This document shows positions 20,079 through 31,911 of a stretch of 64,000 bases of DNA, one piece after another. The notes under the pieces are model-generated. The model ran no database searches. It was not told where the DNA came from and worked only from the letters and a program-made list of their open reading frames with translations. The position numbers were made by a program, and so were the translations under genes. The first letter of the stretch is position 1. Every line of letters starts with the position of its first letter. This stretch comes from Psococerastis gibbosa (taxonomy: Eukaryota; Arthropoda; Insecta; Psocodea; Psocidae): NCBI GenBank assembly GCA_963971405.1, contig OZ020493.1, positions 1,488,001 to 1,552,000 on the forward strand, in the 5' to 3' direction.

Positions 20079-21430
20079 CCGATAGGCGCCTGACCCCCCC
20101 CCCCCCCCCAGCCAAATAGCACTTCCGCCGCCTCTGGCATTGGCACCATAAGAGGCGACATTGAAATGAAATCTGTATGTTGATTATCGTCAATATAACA
20201 TGCGCATTAGGATGGCTTGAAAGTGGGCCGGCCAAGCAGTAGTCGAATAAATTGTCACGCTTACGAAGTTTCAAACGAAAATAACCTCCTGGATTTATAA
20301 ATGTTTAATAAACAAGCGTAAACATATGTTTCTTTCATTCAAGGCAAGACAACCAAATAGTGTGTAGGTTTTTTTTTTGCGTAAATAATGCGTCCCGGTA
20401 ATAGGGACATTAAAAAATAAAAATAAAAAATAAATAAAAAATAAACAGTAAGCATGGAAGTGGCAAACATGGCACCGGACTTCAGCCAATCAGCTGCTTT
20501 GACACTTTAGGAGGCGTCACTAATTTGAACTCTGTGTGGTGATTGGCGTAAACATAGCATGCGCATTAGGTTACAAATTTAAAGTGGTTTTACCTACTAA
20601 TTTTATAAATTCTTAATAACCAAAAGTAAGAAAAGCTAAACGGATTCGTCTATCGACTCATCAGCAACCCAACCAAACAAATCTCTCATGTTCAGTCATA
20701 AATAATCCAATGCTCCATGCCTATACAAAAACCGAGACTTTTGAGTAGGGACCGAGGAGACCTGAGCATTTTTTCAAAACCGAGACCCCGTCGTAGTGGC
20801 CGTAGTAGTCTCGTCCCGGTCTCGGTCTCGGACGAACACTATGTGATACTATAATAATACAAGTTGGAACTTAAACACACCTGGTAATTTTACGACGTTC
20901 CAAGCTTCTACCCACGTCTTCTCCGTATCGTGTCTTCTGGAATACCGCGGTAGGTTAAAGTTAATATAAAATCGGGTATTTTTCTACTGCTCCCACAAGC
21001 AACAATTAGTTCATACGCTGGTCACGCAACTGAAATCCCTTGTTGACTCGACATGCGAGTCGCAATGCAACATGTCGCAAAGCGACTTGAGTAGCGTCGT
21101 ATACTAGTAGCACCGTGAGTGGTATCCCATTGAATTACACAGGCTGCGACGCAAAGTGTACTGGCTTGTGATTCGCGTCACATTTGCGTTGCATTTGAGT
21201 ATCCCCGTGTGTAGACGGCCTAAGATGTTTAAATAAACGGTGCTCACGGAGATAATGATAAAGATGTTCAACCAATGAACTGCTTGGGTCCCACGCCATT
21301 AAAATTAAATTCTGTCTGGTGATTGGCGTAAAAATGAAATGTGCAGAACAACCAAAACGACCTCCTAGTTTTATAAATTCTTAATAAACAAACGAAACCG
21401 ATTTGTAAATAAGGCAAATAAATAGCAGCC
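20079..21430. repeat. region with a three-copy diverged repeat, no gene
   Basis: Copies centre on 20200, 20560 and 21330. Each has GATTGGCGTAAA-like text, (A/G)CATGCGCATTAGG or a relative, and TTTATAAATTCTTAATAA. A run ending GTGTAGACGGCC at 21210-21221 looks like a short DNA-transposon terminus, but its partner end is not clear. Confidence 0.45.
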
Positions 21431-21881
21431 CCCCAAACAAAATTTGTTGTGTATTATTTTATTTTTGAATTAATTAAAAAGGCAAGTTATTAAAATTTGG
21501 CTCATGTAAGTTGTAGCAGACTACTTCATGCATCATATAATAGGAAACATTTCATTTTTGGCACCTTAGGGCTTAGTTCTTTCATAAAAACCAGTGGGGA
21601 CTAAAATTTCCCGTAATCTGGGATTATTGGAAATACTACAAGACCGAAAAGTAAAAATAACCAATTATATAATGCACGAAGTAGTCTTCTATAACTTAAA
21701 TGAGCCAAATTTTTAATAACTCGCTAATAAATTAAAATTAATGAAATAAAAAATGTAAAGTATTTATTTAATTTTTGGGTGCCAATTTTCTACGTATCAG
21801 CCAATTATACATTATGATTATTATTAATGGGCTGACAACCATCCCGATTTTGTGCGGATGGTGTTGCACAAAATCGTGCCC
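21431..21881. other. unassigned AT-rich sequence
   Basis: 21440-21560 and 21670-21770 share inverted text (TAAAAATTTGGCTCA around 21495 and TGAGCCAAATTTTTAA near 21700), so a small foldback repeat is likely. No gene. Confidence 0.4.
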
Positions 21882-22138
21882 TGTGGCGGACTGGGACATG
21901 AATTCGGCCCTGGCATTTTCGGATACCGCGGCCTCTTCCTCAGGTCAAAAAGGTGGACGCGCCCTTACATTTGAAATTCAAAATGCTGTTGTAATGCTTG
22001 TTATTTACACAAATATTATTTTATTTTATCTTGAAATATGTCACAATTTTTTTCCTTTGGACGTTCGGCCCCAAACAACTATTTTTGGTCCGGCCCACCG
22101 GGCAAATGCCCGTCTGCCCGCCGGCCCAGTCCGCCACT
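21882..22138. mobile_element. short hAT-like MITE
   Basis: It starts TGTGGCGGACTGGGACATG and ends with the complement of AGTGGCGGACTGGGCCGG, giving inverted GTGGCGGACTGGG ends about 257 bp apart. I found no convincing 8-bp flanking duplication. Confidence 0.55.
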
Positions 22139-22452
22139 TCCCGGGCAGCTTGTTGGGGATGGGTGTGTAAATGACGGTTCTTATCTTGTCATGTCATGTT
22201 TGCACAAACTACTATACTGAACATTACTGCCATGGCGTCTACTATGACCGGGAAACAAGCAGTTTATCGGTTAAACATCAGTCAGCCATGTCTGTTACCT
22301 CCGTGTACACCGTTAACACCTCTTACTCACCTGATATCCTATTATCAGGAGCAACTTTTACGCTTTCCGAAAGGAAAAACTTACTTAAAAATAAAAAAAA
22401 ATAAAAAATACAACTACTAAAAAAAATGCCTCGAGTTTATTAAGCATTTATA

Positions 22453-22937
22453 AAATTATGAGCCTTGAACTAAGAAAACGAATGGTGTAGTCCGTGGTAT
22501 GGAGCCTTGCTCTCTACGGATGTGAAACGGGGTGCATAAGTGAGAAACAACTCAAGAAACTCGAAGCATTTGAGATGTGATGTTATCGTCGCATGCTACG
22601 AATACCTTGGCAAGCCCATGTTACAAATGAAGACTTTATAACCAGAGTAAGTGAAACAAAAACTCTCGTTGCATCTATAAGTAAAAAAAGAGCTCAATGG
22701 ATTGGACACTTGCTTCGACACGAAAACTTCATAAGCTGCATCATAGAGGGAACAATAGGAGGCGTCAACAGTCCTGGGCGCCCTAGAAACAAGTATCTGC
22801 AGCAAGTGATGGAGGATGTAGGGGCCAATACATACGTGGAGCTGAAGAGGGCGTGCCAGAATCGAGGGGAGTGGAGACATCGAAGTCACATGTTGCTGCC
22901 AACCAGCCATCCGGCTGTAACTTGAAGAAGAAGAAAA
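22453..22937 (+). pseudogene. LINE RT C-terminal domain with GAA-type tail
   Basis: SLALYGCET, then after a stop YRRMLRIPWQAHVTNEDF, RAQWIGHLLRHENF and GRPRNKYLQQVMEDVG: the C-terminal part of an endonuclease-RT common in arthropod LINEs. It finishes near 22923 with GAAGAAGAAG, as RTE-like elements do. The 5' truncation is at about 22450. Relatives with the same tail lie on the minus strand at 31.7-32.7 kb. Confidence 0.8.
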
Positions 22938-23399
22938 TTAGGAGTTCATTGTAGAACTTATTTATCATTTGAAGTCTCATAAGCTATGGCATAAGGCGTA
23001 AGCATCTGCTATGGCACCGAAGTGGCTGATTGGTTGGTGCCATGTCTGCAACATACGTGTGAATCGTTTACACCCTTTACTCTCCTCATGCCCTGATATC
23101 AAATTTAAGATATGATATATTTATATATTCATATATTATATTCATATATATGTCCACTCCTGAACACAGCGGTTTTTTTACGCTGCTTCCCAGGGACTAA
23201 AAAATAAATGTACTTCAAAACTCTACTACTACTTTTTTTTTTACGACACGTCTCCGATCGCATGGCGTGTACAGACTCGCACAAGCGACAAGTGCAAGCA
23301 CGTTATCACCTGGCCATCGAAGACTTACTTACTATGGAGCATCAGATAACTGGAGGAGCAATGCTGATAATGGGGTAGAACTTGTAAACGGGGGTGAGC
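22938..23399. other. unassigned, with a repeat fragment
   Basis: 23247-23290 (CCGATCGCATGG, AGACTCGCACAAG) recurs at 44874-44905. Otherwise AT-rich. Confidence 0.4.
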
Positions 23400-25690
23400 T
23401 ACATGCGGGAGACCCGACTATTATAGACTGGGTAATGGCAGCCCTAACTAGTAGGGTAGCGGTGGCACAGGGGGTGGTTATGAAAACCACTAGGGGATGC
23501 CCCCAGGGGGGTGTGCTATCACCGCTATTGTGGACGATGTAGTAGAAAAGCTTCTACAAATACTTACTGACAGGGGCATACATGGCTATGCTGATGACGT
23601 TGTGGCCATGGTCAGAGGGAAAAATGACAGTACACTGTGCGAGCTCCTGCAGCACGTGGTTGACTGGTTGATATTATTGCTGAATGGTGCAAAACAGTAG
23701 GCCTCAAACTAAATGTGGCCAAAACATGTCTAGTTCCCTTCACTAATAGAAGGAAGCTATCATTGAAGCAAGTCCTCATTGGGGGCAAACCCATAGCATG
23801 GGAATGGCAAGTCAAGTATTTAGGAGTAACCCTAGGTACTACACTAAATTACAAGAAGCATATAGAAGACGTAGTGTTTAAAGCCAAACGATCTATTGTG
23901 ATTTGCAGGAGAATGGCGGGGAAGAAATGGGGCACTTCCCCCAGAGCCCTCCGAGATTTGTATTTATTGATTGTAAGGCCCATTATTACGTATGGAAGTG
24001 TGACTTGGGCCCACAGGACTGCAGTACAAAGTATAAGAGACACCCTCACTAAAGTACAAAGACTTGCCTGTGTATGCATTACAGGGGCTATGAAATCCTG
24101 TCCCACTGCAGCAATGGAGATAGTGCTGGACTTCCCACCCTTCCATATTGCAGTGGAAACGTCAGCCGAAATGTCAAGGCTACGGATTAGGAGCGGGGTA
24201 AAAAGGAGTGGAAGGGCAATTAGGCGCCCATTCCATTGACCGGCTAGGGCTATTTCCAAAAACAGTGACGTGGTAGCAGACACTCAAGACTTAGGTTGCG
24301 TTTCCACTGATCTCGCATTGCAGAATGCAAATGACATTGACGGAAATTAGAATTTTTCTTTTTATAGAAATCTATTAAAATGTTTGTGCTTAACATATCC
24401 CATGACGCCATTTTTTAATTTTAGTTTGTTTGTTTGTGATTATACTGTATGATCATTGATCAATTTTAACTATGGCATAGAGGAAAATAAACATTTCCGT
24501 CAATTCTGCAAGGCGAGGTCGGTGGAAACCCCGCCTAAGTCTTGAATGTCTGCGACCACGTCACCGTTGTTGGAAATAGCCCTAGCCGGTCAATGGAATG
24601 GGCGCCTTAGGAGAGACTCAGCCTATCTGACAACGTCTGACCACTGCCTGGATATGCCAACCGATAAAATTCATCCAAAATACTGTTTTAAGAGGGAATT
24701 CGAAACTATATTAGGGGCAAAGAAAGAATACTGCGAATCAGCAGGAATTCACACAATTAAGTGGTTTACTGATGGCTCTAGGCTGGGACGTACAAGACCA
24801 AGAGCAGGTCTTGGCGTCTTTGGTCCTGGGGTGAAATATCTGGAGTCTCTTGGGGGGACAACTACAGTCTACCAGGCTGAGTTATGTGCCCTTGACAGAT
24901 GAATCTCGACAGGGAATATAGATCGAGAGAAACTGTTATCATGTCAGATAGCCAAGCAGCCCTTAAAGCAATAACAGCATACAAAATCACCTCACAACTA
25001 GTGTGGGATTGTAGATTGAAACTGGACATACTGTCCGGTGCGAATAAGGTTACCTTGGTTTGGGTGCCTGGGCACGCCGGCGTTGAAGGCAATGAGGTTG
25101 CTGACTAGCTTGCAAAAAGGGGAGCTACCTCCCCTTTTACGGGACCCGAACCTATTTGCGGTGTCGGGGAAACCCTCGCCCGCCGATTTGTTAAAGGCAA
25201 GGAGAACCTGAAAGTGGCTGAATACTGGACCTCATTGTCGGGCCTTCGGCAAGCCAAAATGCTCCTGGGAAGCCACCAGCGCAAAAGAGCCCAAGTATGC
25301 ATTAATATGAACAGGAGACATCTGCGTGTGATGTGATCACAGGATTCCTCTCTGGGCATTGCAACTTGAATGGACATCTGACCAACATAGGTGTCAGAGA
25401 GTCTAGAGCATGCACATTCTGCGACGAAAGAGCGGAGGACCCCGAGCATATCCTCCTTCACTGCGATACAATCGCACGTAGAAGAGCAGCATGCTTGGGA
25501 AACTTGCAATTACATGTAAAAGACCTACCACTTCTAAATCCCCTCAAGGTTCTGGCTCTCCTGAGGGAAATAGGCCTCGAGGAAGTGATGTAGATACTTT
25601 GTTGTAGGGGGCACAATAGGCCCAATTGGCTTAAGTGCACACAGGTAACACCTGTGTGCCAATTAATTAAAAGAAAAAAAAAAATAACAC
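23400..25690 (+). pseudogene. LOA/R1-type LINE ORF2: RT, RNase H, CCHC tail
   Basis: Decayed ORF2 in several frames. RT: TTRGCPQGGVLSPLLW near 23490, GYADDVVAM near 23585 (catalytic YADD), VKYLGVTLGTTLNYKKHI near 23815, and an AMEIVLDFPPFHIAV block. RNase H: WFTDGSRLG (first Asp) near 24765, YQAELCALD (Glu), MSDSQAALKA (Asp) and VWVPGHAGVEGNEVAD near 25060. A C-terminal CTFCDERAEDPEHILLHC zinc-knuckle follows. An RNase H after the RT points to the I/LOA/R1 group. Breaks include frameshifts near 23530, 23690 and 25335, stops at 24900 and 25108, and a MITE at 24223-24606. The 3' end carries a hairpin (GTGCACACAGGTAACACCTG) and an A-run at 25670-25683. The 5' part is missing. Confidence 0.9.
24223..24606. 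mobile_element. Harbinger-like MITE with TTA target duplication
   Basis: 384 bp with inverted arms of roughly 115-125 bp. The left end is GGCGCCCATTCCATTGACC; the right end is its complement, GGTCAATGGAATGGGCGCC. TTA flanks both sides (24220-24222, 24607-24609), as in PIF/Harbinger elements. It sits in the LINE coding region, and removing it with one TTA leaves the LINE frame open. No transposase. Confidence 0.88.
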
Positions 25691-25728
25691 CAACGGGCCA
25701 AGCGACAACTACAACGTGTTTAAGAACC

Positions 25729-26485
25729 GGCACAATTGAACCCGTATGTCCATGCTTTCCTATTTATGAATTATTGTAAGTACAGAGATAGATAATATAC
25801 GAGTAAGTAGGTTCCATGGTAAATAATTGCCCTTGGATTTCTTTTTCCTCGACTTTCCCTACCCTAACGCACTGAATTCATCGATGGGCCGATCGCATAG
25901 TCTAGAACGGGCATACCGATATATTACAACACAGTAATAGCAAGGGATGTAATGAATTGGGGCATGAATCCATAATTTTTTCAAAAATTTTTTTTATTCA
26001 AAACTAACACTTTGTTTGGGAAAGCAACCTATTCGGTTTTGTTGCTCCTAACACCTAACACCTAAAACATACCTCAAGTTAGAAAGCATCAATAGGAACG
26101 TTCCGCAGAAAAGTTATTAACTATCGAGGCGCGAGTTTTTTTTAAAGGAAACTATATCGAGGCGCAAACGACCTATTGTATTTTGTTTACCTTAATAAGG
26201 AATAAGATATATGTGATTTTAAAGAAAATCGCTGGAGCCGCTTTTTAAAAATAATTTTTGGAGTTTTGTAGGGTAAAACCAACCAAAATTAAGTTAACCA
26301 AAAAAAGACAATGATTATGAAGTATGATTTTTATAAACCTACATAACTGATGCATTTCATAAAAATCCACGCATCAGCAGCTTGCCCGCAAATTGAGGAG
26401 GACAGGCTGGTAGACCTCATAAAGTGTAAATCCACTAAGAAATCCCAAAATCTAAAATTTCGACCATCACAACAAAGCTTTCTTT
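25729..26485 (+). repeat. REP-A, strongly diverged copy
   Basis: The order is kept (AAGAACCGGCAC, CATGCTTTCCTATTTATGAA, GGGAAAGCAACCTATTCGG, AACACCTAAAACATACCTCA, ATCGCTGGAGCCG, CGACCATCACAACAAAGC) but with many changes; the G-run and most GACA units are lost. The oldest copy in the window. Confidence 0.7.
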
Positions 26486-26802
26486 CTTCCCTACTTTATT
26501 TTTTTTAATTACTTACACTTACTTACTAATAGTAAAGCAACAAAACCCAATCTCCGTGTGCATTTATTAAGCATTTAGAAGATTCGGTTGTCGACTGACT
26601 GATTGATTTACATCACACCGAGAATTTATAACATACTGCCTATACCTATTAACATAAATAAGAACGTACAACGACAGCTCCACAAATATATATTATCAGC
26701 ATCTGACATCTGCGTTAAAATAGAACAAACATAATGTAGTATTGATTGAACTGGAACTTAATAATATATACATTATAATATATACGTAATAATAGAAGCA
26801 TT
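26486..26802. other. unassigned AT-rich sequence
   Basis: No gene or repeat recognised. Confidence 0.4.
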
Positions 26803-26816
26803 TGCTTGCATTTATT
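26803..26816. repeat. target-site duplication, left
   Basis: TGCTTGCATTTATT, identical to 28037-28050. It flanks the SINE plus REP-A composite. Confidence 0.85.
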
Positions 26817-27188
26817 GCCAACGGCTTTACCAAGTTGAATCCACGAGAACAGAGTGTGTTTCAATGGGGCAAACTTAATATAGTGTGCACAGCGTTGGCA
26901 TGGGAACATGGTGGGACATGATATCGCGCTGAGGCTATATACCAGTCAGACTCAGTCTACGTGCGTGTCGAGTCCTGGTCCCCTCCAAATTAATCGTGTG
27001 ACTTTACTATGTTCCCCAAGTGGTTCGGAATCCACTATAATCAGGAGGTCCACCCTGTCAGTCAACTCCCCTTCTCCCTGAGCTGAAGGAGTCTGCCCTT
27101 AGGGTGCCTCAAGTTAATAAACAGACTCAGTCCCCCGGGACGCCAGGCTGACAGGGTGCTTTAAAGCAGAAATGCTGATAGCGTTAGA
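26817..27188 (+). mobile_element. 5S-rRNA-derived SINE
   Basis: It begins GCCAACGGCTTTACCAAG then TTGAATCC, very like the 5' end of arthropod 5S rRNA (GCCAACGGCCATACCACG then TTGAATAC), so I class it as a SINE3-type (5S-derived) retroposon. The body has GTGGTTCGGAATCCACTAT, AATCAGGAGGTCCACCCTG and AGTCTGCCCTTAGGGTGCC. Copies at 46461-46821 (full) and 61387-61565 (partial). Confidence 0.75.
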
Positions 27189-27190
27189 AG

Positions 27191-28036
27191 GAACCAGTCC
27201 GAGTTTACTCGAACATGCTTTCCAATTTATCAACATTAGTAGATAGAGAATATGAGTAATTTCATGGTAAATAATTTTCCTATGGTTAAATTTCCGATAT
27301 CTCGGGGGGGGGGGGGGTGTCCACGTGACGTCACTGGAAGTGAAATAAATAAATTCGACGCATTAATTACCACACAGCAATAATGGCAGGGCAGCACACA
27401 ATGCATTTGAGCGCGAATTTTCTATCATTTTTTCAAAAAATTATTTTGTGTGTAAAACCAAATAGATTTTTGGGAAAGCAACCTGTCCGGATTCATCACT
27501 GAATTTAACACCTAAAACATGCCTGAAGGTAGAAATCATCGATAGAAAGGTTTCGCAGAAAAAATATTTTTTAGTCATTTTTCATTAAAATTTAGTTATT
27601 TTCATTTTTTTACCCCCAAAAGCAAACTATCAAGGGGAAAGCGACCCCCTGCATTTTGTCAAAATTAATAACGACTACAATATATGTGAATTTAAAAGAA
27701 ATCGTTGGAGCCGTTTATGGAAAATAATTTTTTTAGACTTTTTTTTGGAGTCTTTTGAGAATAAAACCCCCCAAATTGAATTGGCCCAAAATAAAAAAAA
27801 TGATTTTTGTAAATCTACATGCCAAATTTAATCAAAATCGACCGAGTAGTTTGCCCGGAAATCAATAAACAGACAGAACTACAGACAGAGACAGACAGAC
27901 AGACATTTCGTAAAAACCATTTTTTTAGGTTCCTGGGACCTCAAAACGTGTAAATCCGTTGAAATCTCGGAATCGAAAATTTCGACCATCACAAAGCTTT
28001 CCTTTTACTACGTATAAATTGGAAAGCAAAAAAAAA
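27191..28036 (+). repeat. REP-A copy 7, downstream of a 5S SINE
   Basis: A full copy from GAACCAGTCCGAGTTTACTC through a G-run (27304-27317) and GACA array (27870-27905) to AAATTGGAAAGC and an A-run. It shares one 14-bp duplication with the SINE head on its left. Confidence 0.85.
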
Positions 28037-28050
28037 TGCTTGCATTTATT
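28037..28050. repeat. target-site duplication, right
   Basis: TGCTTGCATTTATT, identical to 26803-26816. Confidence 0.85.
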
Positions 28051-28919
28051 TATTCATTCCTGCAGTTTTACAAACCAGAGTTGAATACATAAGACGTGCT
28101 TTTTGTGTTTGGCTCAAGGCTGAGCATTGATAAGCATAATAAATGTCATTTTATAATTTACAAATCATTGTTGCATTATTGATCTAACAAATGTGAGTAG
28201 CTGGCAGAAAATACGTTATTCTTCTTAGATTAAATATATAGAACGGTAAAAAATGTTTAATTCATTATAAATAGAAAATTGACTTGCTACTTCCGAGATG
28301 CGATGAGAAAAACCACTAACTTAATTTTTACTAATTAATAATAAATTTATCCACCTAATAAGTTACCTATATAGTACATCCGCTACGAAATTAGATAAAT
28401 GGAAAGCTGCAAATATATATAATTTTTAGGTAATTTACTAACTACTTCAAACATACATGAAAATGTTCATTATTTAATTATTAACAATGGAAAACGCAAA
28501 AAAAAAAAAACAAAAAAAAACGAAAAGAATTAATGTGGAAATCAATTGGAAAAGTTTATTTTTGTTAAAAATTATTTACGAACCACGAAATTTTGTTTTT
28601 GTTTACACGAGAATAGTTCACATACGTTCAACAATAATAAACAATATAGCCTATAAGGCTCATATTTCACCTACCAATTTATCAAATTATTTCGTCTATT
28701 GTAAACACAAATCATAAAAGTAGAAATGTTACATAATTATCCGTGAATTATTTAATCTCCGCGTCATTAAAGCTTAAAATTAATATTAAGCTAAAAGAAT
28801 ATACAATTACAACCATAAACGGTTATGTCGAACCAAATCTAAAAAACACAGAGAACACAAATACAACTAGTCTTTGATGAATTTATGGAATATGGGATGC
28901 TTATTTATATGTTTGCGTC
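28051..28919. other. 3' flank of the host gene, AT-rich
   Basis: Downstream of the stop of the minus-strand gene. An ATTAAA (minus strand, near 28751) is a possible poly(A) signal. The Lys-rich ORF at 28487 is a reading of an A-run. Confidence 0.4.
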
Positions 28920-29375
28920 TCAAATGTCACTGGTAAAGTCTTCATCCTTAGCATGGCCTTGATCGCTCTTTGCTTCATCGTCCTCTTCTTTTCCAACATT
29001 GTCCTCGTCTCGAGGCTGGTTTGGTATGGATACTGGTACCGGTACTTGTCCTGGCAATGGATAGTTCTCAAGAGGGGGTCCCGGGTCAGGGCAAATAGGA
29101 TAGTAAGGGGCTTCTGTGGTCGGGTTATACCCCATTACGCAATCTGCATCATGGGCAGTTATCATAAATACTTCTGTCACGAACTGCTTTATAATACTTA
29201 GAAGATATCTCAACTCACTGGTTATATTTGGGCAGCTACTCGGATCAATGTTTGAGTTTATAGCTGGTGCCAGCTCACCCACAGATCCAAGTACATAACC
29301 ATTTAGTTTTTTGGCAAAGCTCTCCAAACCACTTTCCAAGTTTCCTTGCCATAAAAATTCTTCAGGAATAATTCC
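28920..29375 (-). CDS. unknown host gene, last exon (exon 3)
   Basis: Coding from the first base after TTTTTTGTAG to a TGA at 28920-28922: 151 codons in phase 0. It continues from exons at 39401-39919 and 37759-38097; the joined protein would be 433 residues. I do not recognise it. This part starts GIIPEEFLWQGN, has a helical segment (SELRYLLSIIKQFVTEVFMI), then a Pro-rich stretch (YPICPDPGPPLENYPLPG) and an acidic low-complexity tail (DEDNVGKEEDDEAKSDQG). There is no signal peptide or membrane segment, so a soluble intracellular protein is likely. Intron 2 would be about 8.4 kb and full of transposons. Evidence is the matching splice sites and phases; a missed exon in the long intron cannot be excluded. 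Confidence 0.65.
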   Translation of the reverse strand, partial: GIIPEEFLWQGNLESGLESFAKKLNGYVLGSVGELAPAINSNIDPSSCPNITSELRYLLSIIKQFVTEVFMITAHDADCVMGYNPTTEAPYYPICPDPGPPLENYPLPGQVPVPVSIPNQPRDEDNVGKEEDDEAKSDQGHAKDEDFTSDI

Positions 29376-29457
29376 CTACAAAAAAGCGAAAACCTAGTTA
29401 ATTTTGAGTAACGTTGGGTGACTGAAGGGTCATCTCTAAAAATTGATTTTGGTATCA

Positions 29458-29705
29458 ATAATGTCCTGGAGGACTCTTTACTGCCCATTGGTCCATTGTA
29501 TTTCGGACATTATTTGTATTGTTTCCGTTTGAATTTTTGGGCATTGGCAAACTGGAGTACGTCCTCGATGTCAACCTATGCCGGCTGCAAGTGATAATGG
29601 ACAAGCTGAGAGCCAGAGACTAGCTTATCATAGACGCAATGAAACAGGCGAAAGCATGACTTAACCTACAGATCCTACAGATCCGAGTTTATTTTGGTAT
29701 CAACT
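29458..29705 (+). repeat. dispersed repeat REP-N (SINE-like)
   Basis: AATGTCCTGGAGGACTCTTT, GGCATTGGCAAACTGG, GACGCAATGAAACAGGCGAA and AGCATGACTTAACC match 40076-40312 in order. The 40-kb copy ends in a box-B-like AGATTCGAGTCC. Confidence 0.65.
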
Positions 29706-29719
29706 CCCGTTCTCAAACT

Positions 29720-30232
29720 ACAGTATTAATTTATAAAAAATATTGATGACTGCCATAGCCTGCAGGACGACATCGACATGTTAGTGAGTGGGCTGCTTTT
29801 AATAAAATGTGCTTTCATTGTGGCAAATGCGAGTGTATGCAAATTGGCAGGGGTCGAAAAACACCGGCAGTTTATATATTAAATGGTCAATCCCTTCGAC
29901 GCAGCATTTCAATCAATGATCCTGGAATCACCTTTACAGAAAACTTAAGCTTCAGTTATCATTCACACATTAAAAATACCACAAATGATGCAAAACGTAC
30001 TCTAAGCTATATAACATGATTCTGTCACAACTTCCATAATACTGACACGTTTAAGCTATTATATTTCGCATTGGTTAGGTCTAAACTGGAATATGGCGCA
30101 GCAGTGTGGAACCCTAGTGCAATTACTTATTTTTCCGCCTTGGAGCGTGTGCAAAAATGATTTCTCAGATGTCTATATTTTCGCAAACATAAGGTGTATC
30201 CACATTATTTGCGCCATCCTGTCCACCACCGA
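29720..30232 (+). pseudogene. CR1/Jockey-type LINE RT C-terminal fragment
   Basis: KNTTNDAKRTLSYI, then after a stop LLYFALVRSKLEYGAAVWNP and ALERVQK, another stop and FLRCLYFRKH: the usual thumb-side block of CR1/Jockey RTs (lyx-LVRSxLEYaxxvW). It is cut at 30232 by REP-A text. Confidence 0.8.
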
Positions 30233-30450
30233 TCGGAAGGTTTCGCAGAAAAATTATTTTTTATTTTTCATTAAAATGTAAAATTAAAAAAAAAAAAAAA
30301 AATTTTATTTTTATTTTTTTACCCCCAGAAGCAAACTATCAAGTGGCAAGTGACCCCCCACATTTTATTAACATTAGTAACGACTACAATATGTGTGAAT
30401 TTAAAAGAAATAGTTTGAGCCATGTTTGATAAATATTTTTTGGAGTTTAC
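30233..30450 (+). repeat. REP-A internal fragment
   Basis: CGGAAGGTTTCGCAGAAAAA to AGTTTACTCC: the middle part only, joined directly to the LINE fragment. Confidence 0.75.
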
Positions 30451-31750
30451 TCCTTTGGAATCGATTTTCATATATAAGCGCTCGTTATGGGAAAAATTTA
30501 TGGCAGTCGTCTTTTCAACGAAGGGGTAGGTGACCCCGGGAGGTTCACATGCCCATTCATTATTATAGTTGGATAATGGAAAATTCGAGCGAGAAGTGAC
30601 GAGATATCTTTTCACCAATTTACAAATAGTAAGAGGGTTAATACAGGCTCGAACACAGGATTAGCAGAGTGGTGAGTCAGTAATGACATAGGTACCTCCA
30701 CAACTTGAAAACTATCTACCGCATTCAAAACAGTTCAGTACAATATTATATATGAATATGTATATGCGTGTATGTGACTATAGTATATACGAGTATAAAA
30801 TATTTACACTATTACACTATACCTCTTTATATTACTCATTGTTTTGCATTTTATTATTGTTTGTTATATTATTATCTTGTTTGATTTTTATTTATGGCTT
30901 ATATTTATTTTTTCCGAGTCTTTGTATTAAAGTTATTGTTTTAGAGATTATAGATTTTAAATTTACTATATTTCACTTTACCCTTTGTAAAAGGGGGGCC
31001 CAGCACGGGACGTCTTGTCCTTTGGGCTCCCTTCCAAATGTAATTAAATTGTAATTGTAGTGTACTTGTAGAAAAAATACAAACTATTATTTATTTATTT
31101 ATTATCAATATAGGTATGAGATTGTGTGATTTGTTTTTATGAGATTTTTAATTATTAATGTAGTTTATATATATATATATATGAACTACATATACAGCAC
31201 CTAATAGTTAGATGTTTAATTCAATATGAATTAGGCCTATAAAGCGCATTCCACGATAAATAGACAACTTTTTAACCTAACCAAAAATTTTATTTTTCGA
31301 TCTATAATTTCCTCAGGGTTATTATAATTTATTTATTTTATGGATAATTCTTGAAATATTAATAATTATAATCAACAAATAGATTATTATATAGCCTACA
31401 GAGCCTATATAGAGTTTATTTGTGGTATAAAAGATTATCCTAAAATAATTATAGTTTGACATTCTAATGTTGTAAAGTTTAACTATATATCTTTACCATT
31501 AGAAGTAAGTGTTTACTATAATTTGGTTTAAGAGGCCAATATTTATTCTTCTGTCATGTAAAGATTCAGAATTCTTTAGTAACCTGTTAAAAAAACTGAT
31601 TATTCAATAATATTTTTTTTTCAAAATCATGTTTTTATAAAAAAAAAAATCAAAAAGTGATTATTTTTTAGCATTTTTTAATAATTTACATATATTGCAT
31701 ATATAATTTGCCACTAATGCGGTGTTTTCAAGATTCGTACCACGAATTAA
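30451..31750. other. intronic AT-rich sequence with a retroposon tail
   Basis: Mostly AT-rich low complexity. 30985-31095 (GGGGGGCCCAGCACGGGACG, CCTTTGGGCTCCCTTCC, then a TTTA array) looks like the 3' UTR and tail of a LINE or SINE. ORFs here are T-rich artefacts. Confidence 0.45.
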
Positions 31751-31756
31751 TATTCT

Positions 31757-31905
31757 ACCTCTTCTTCTTCTTCTTCCTCCTTAACGCCGCGTGCGCAGCG
31801 TGGAGGGGGGGGGGTTGCCCCGGACTCATTTCCTGAACTCGCCCCGGTCGGACGCTAACGCCTTGAGCTCGGCAATTGTTTTCCATCTTGCTCCGGTGAG
31901 TTGTT
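31757..31905 (-). pseudogene. LINE 3' end, short duplicate copy
   Basis: CTTCTTCTTCTTCTTCC (a GAA tail on the minus strand), then text paralleling 31915-32035 (GGTCGGACGCTAACGCCTTG, GCTCCGGTGAGTTGTT). A C/G-run interrupts both copies. Confidence 0.65.
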
Positions 31906-31911
31906 AGTTAA

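Noticed and set aside
28487-28717. Lys-rich 76-codon ORF
   Set aside because: It reads through an A-run and AT-rich flank, with no family resemblance.
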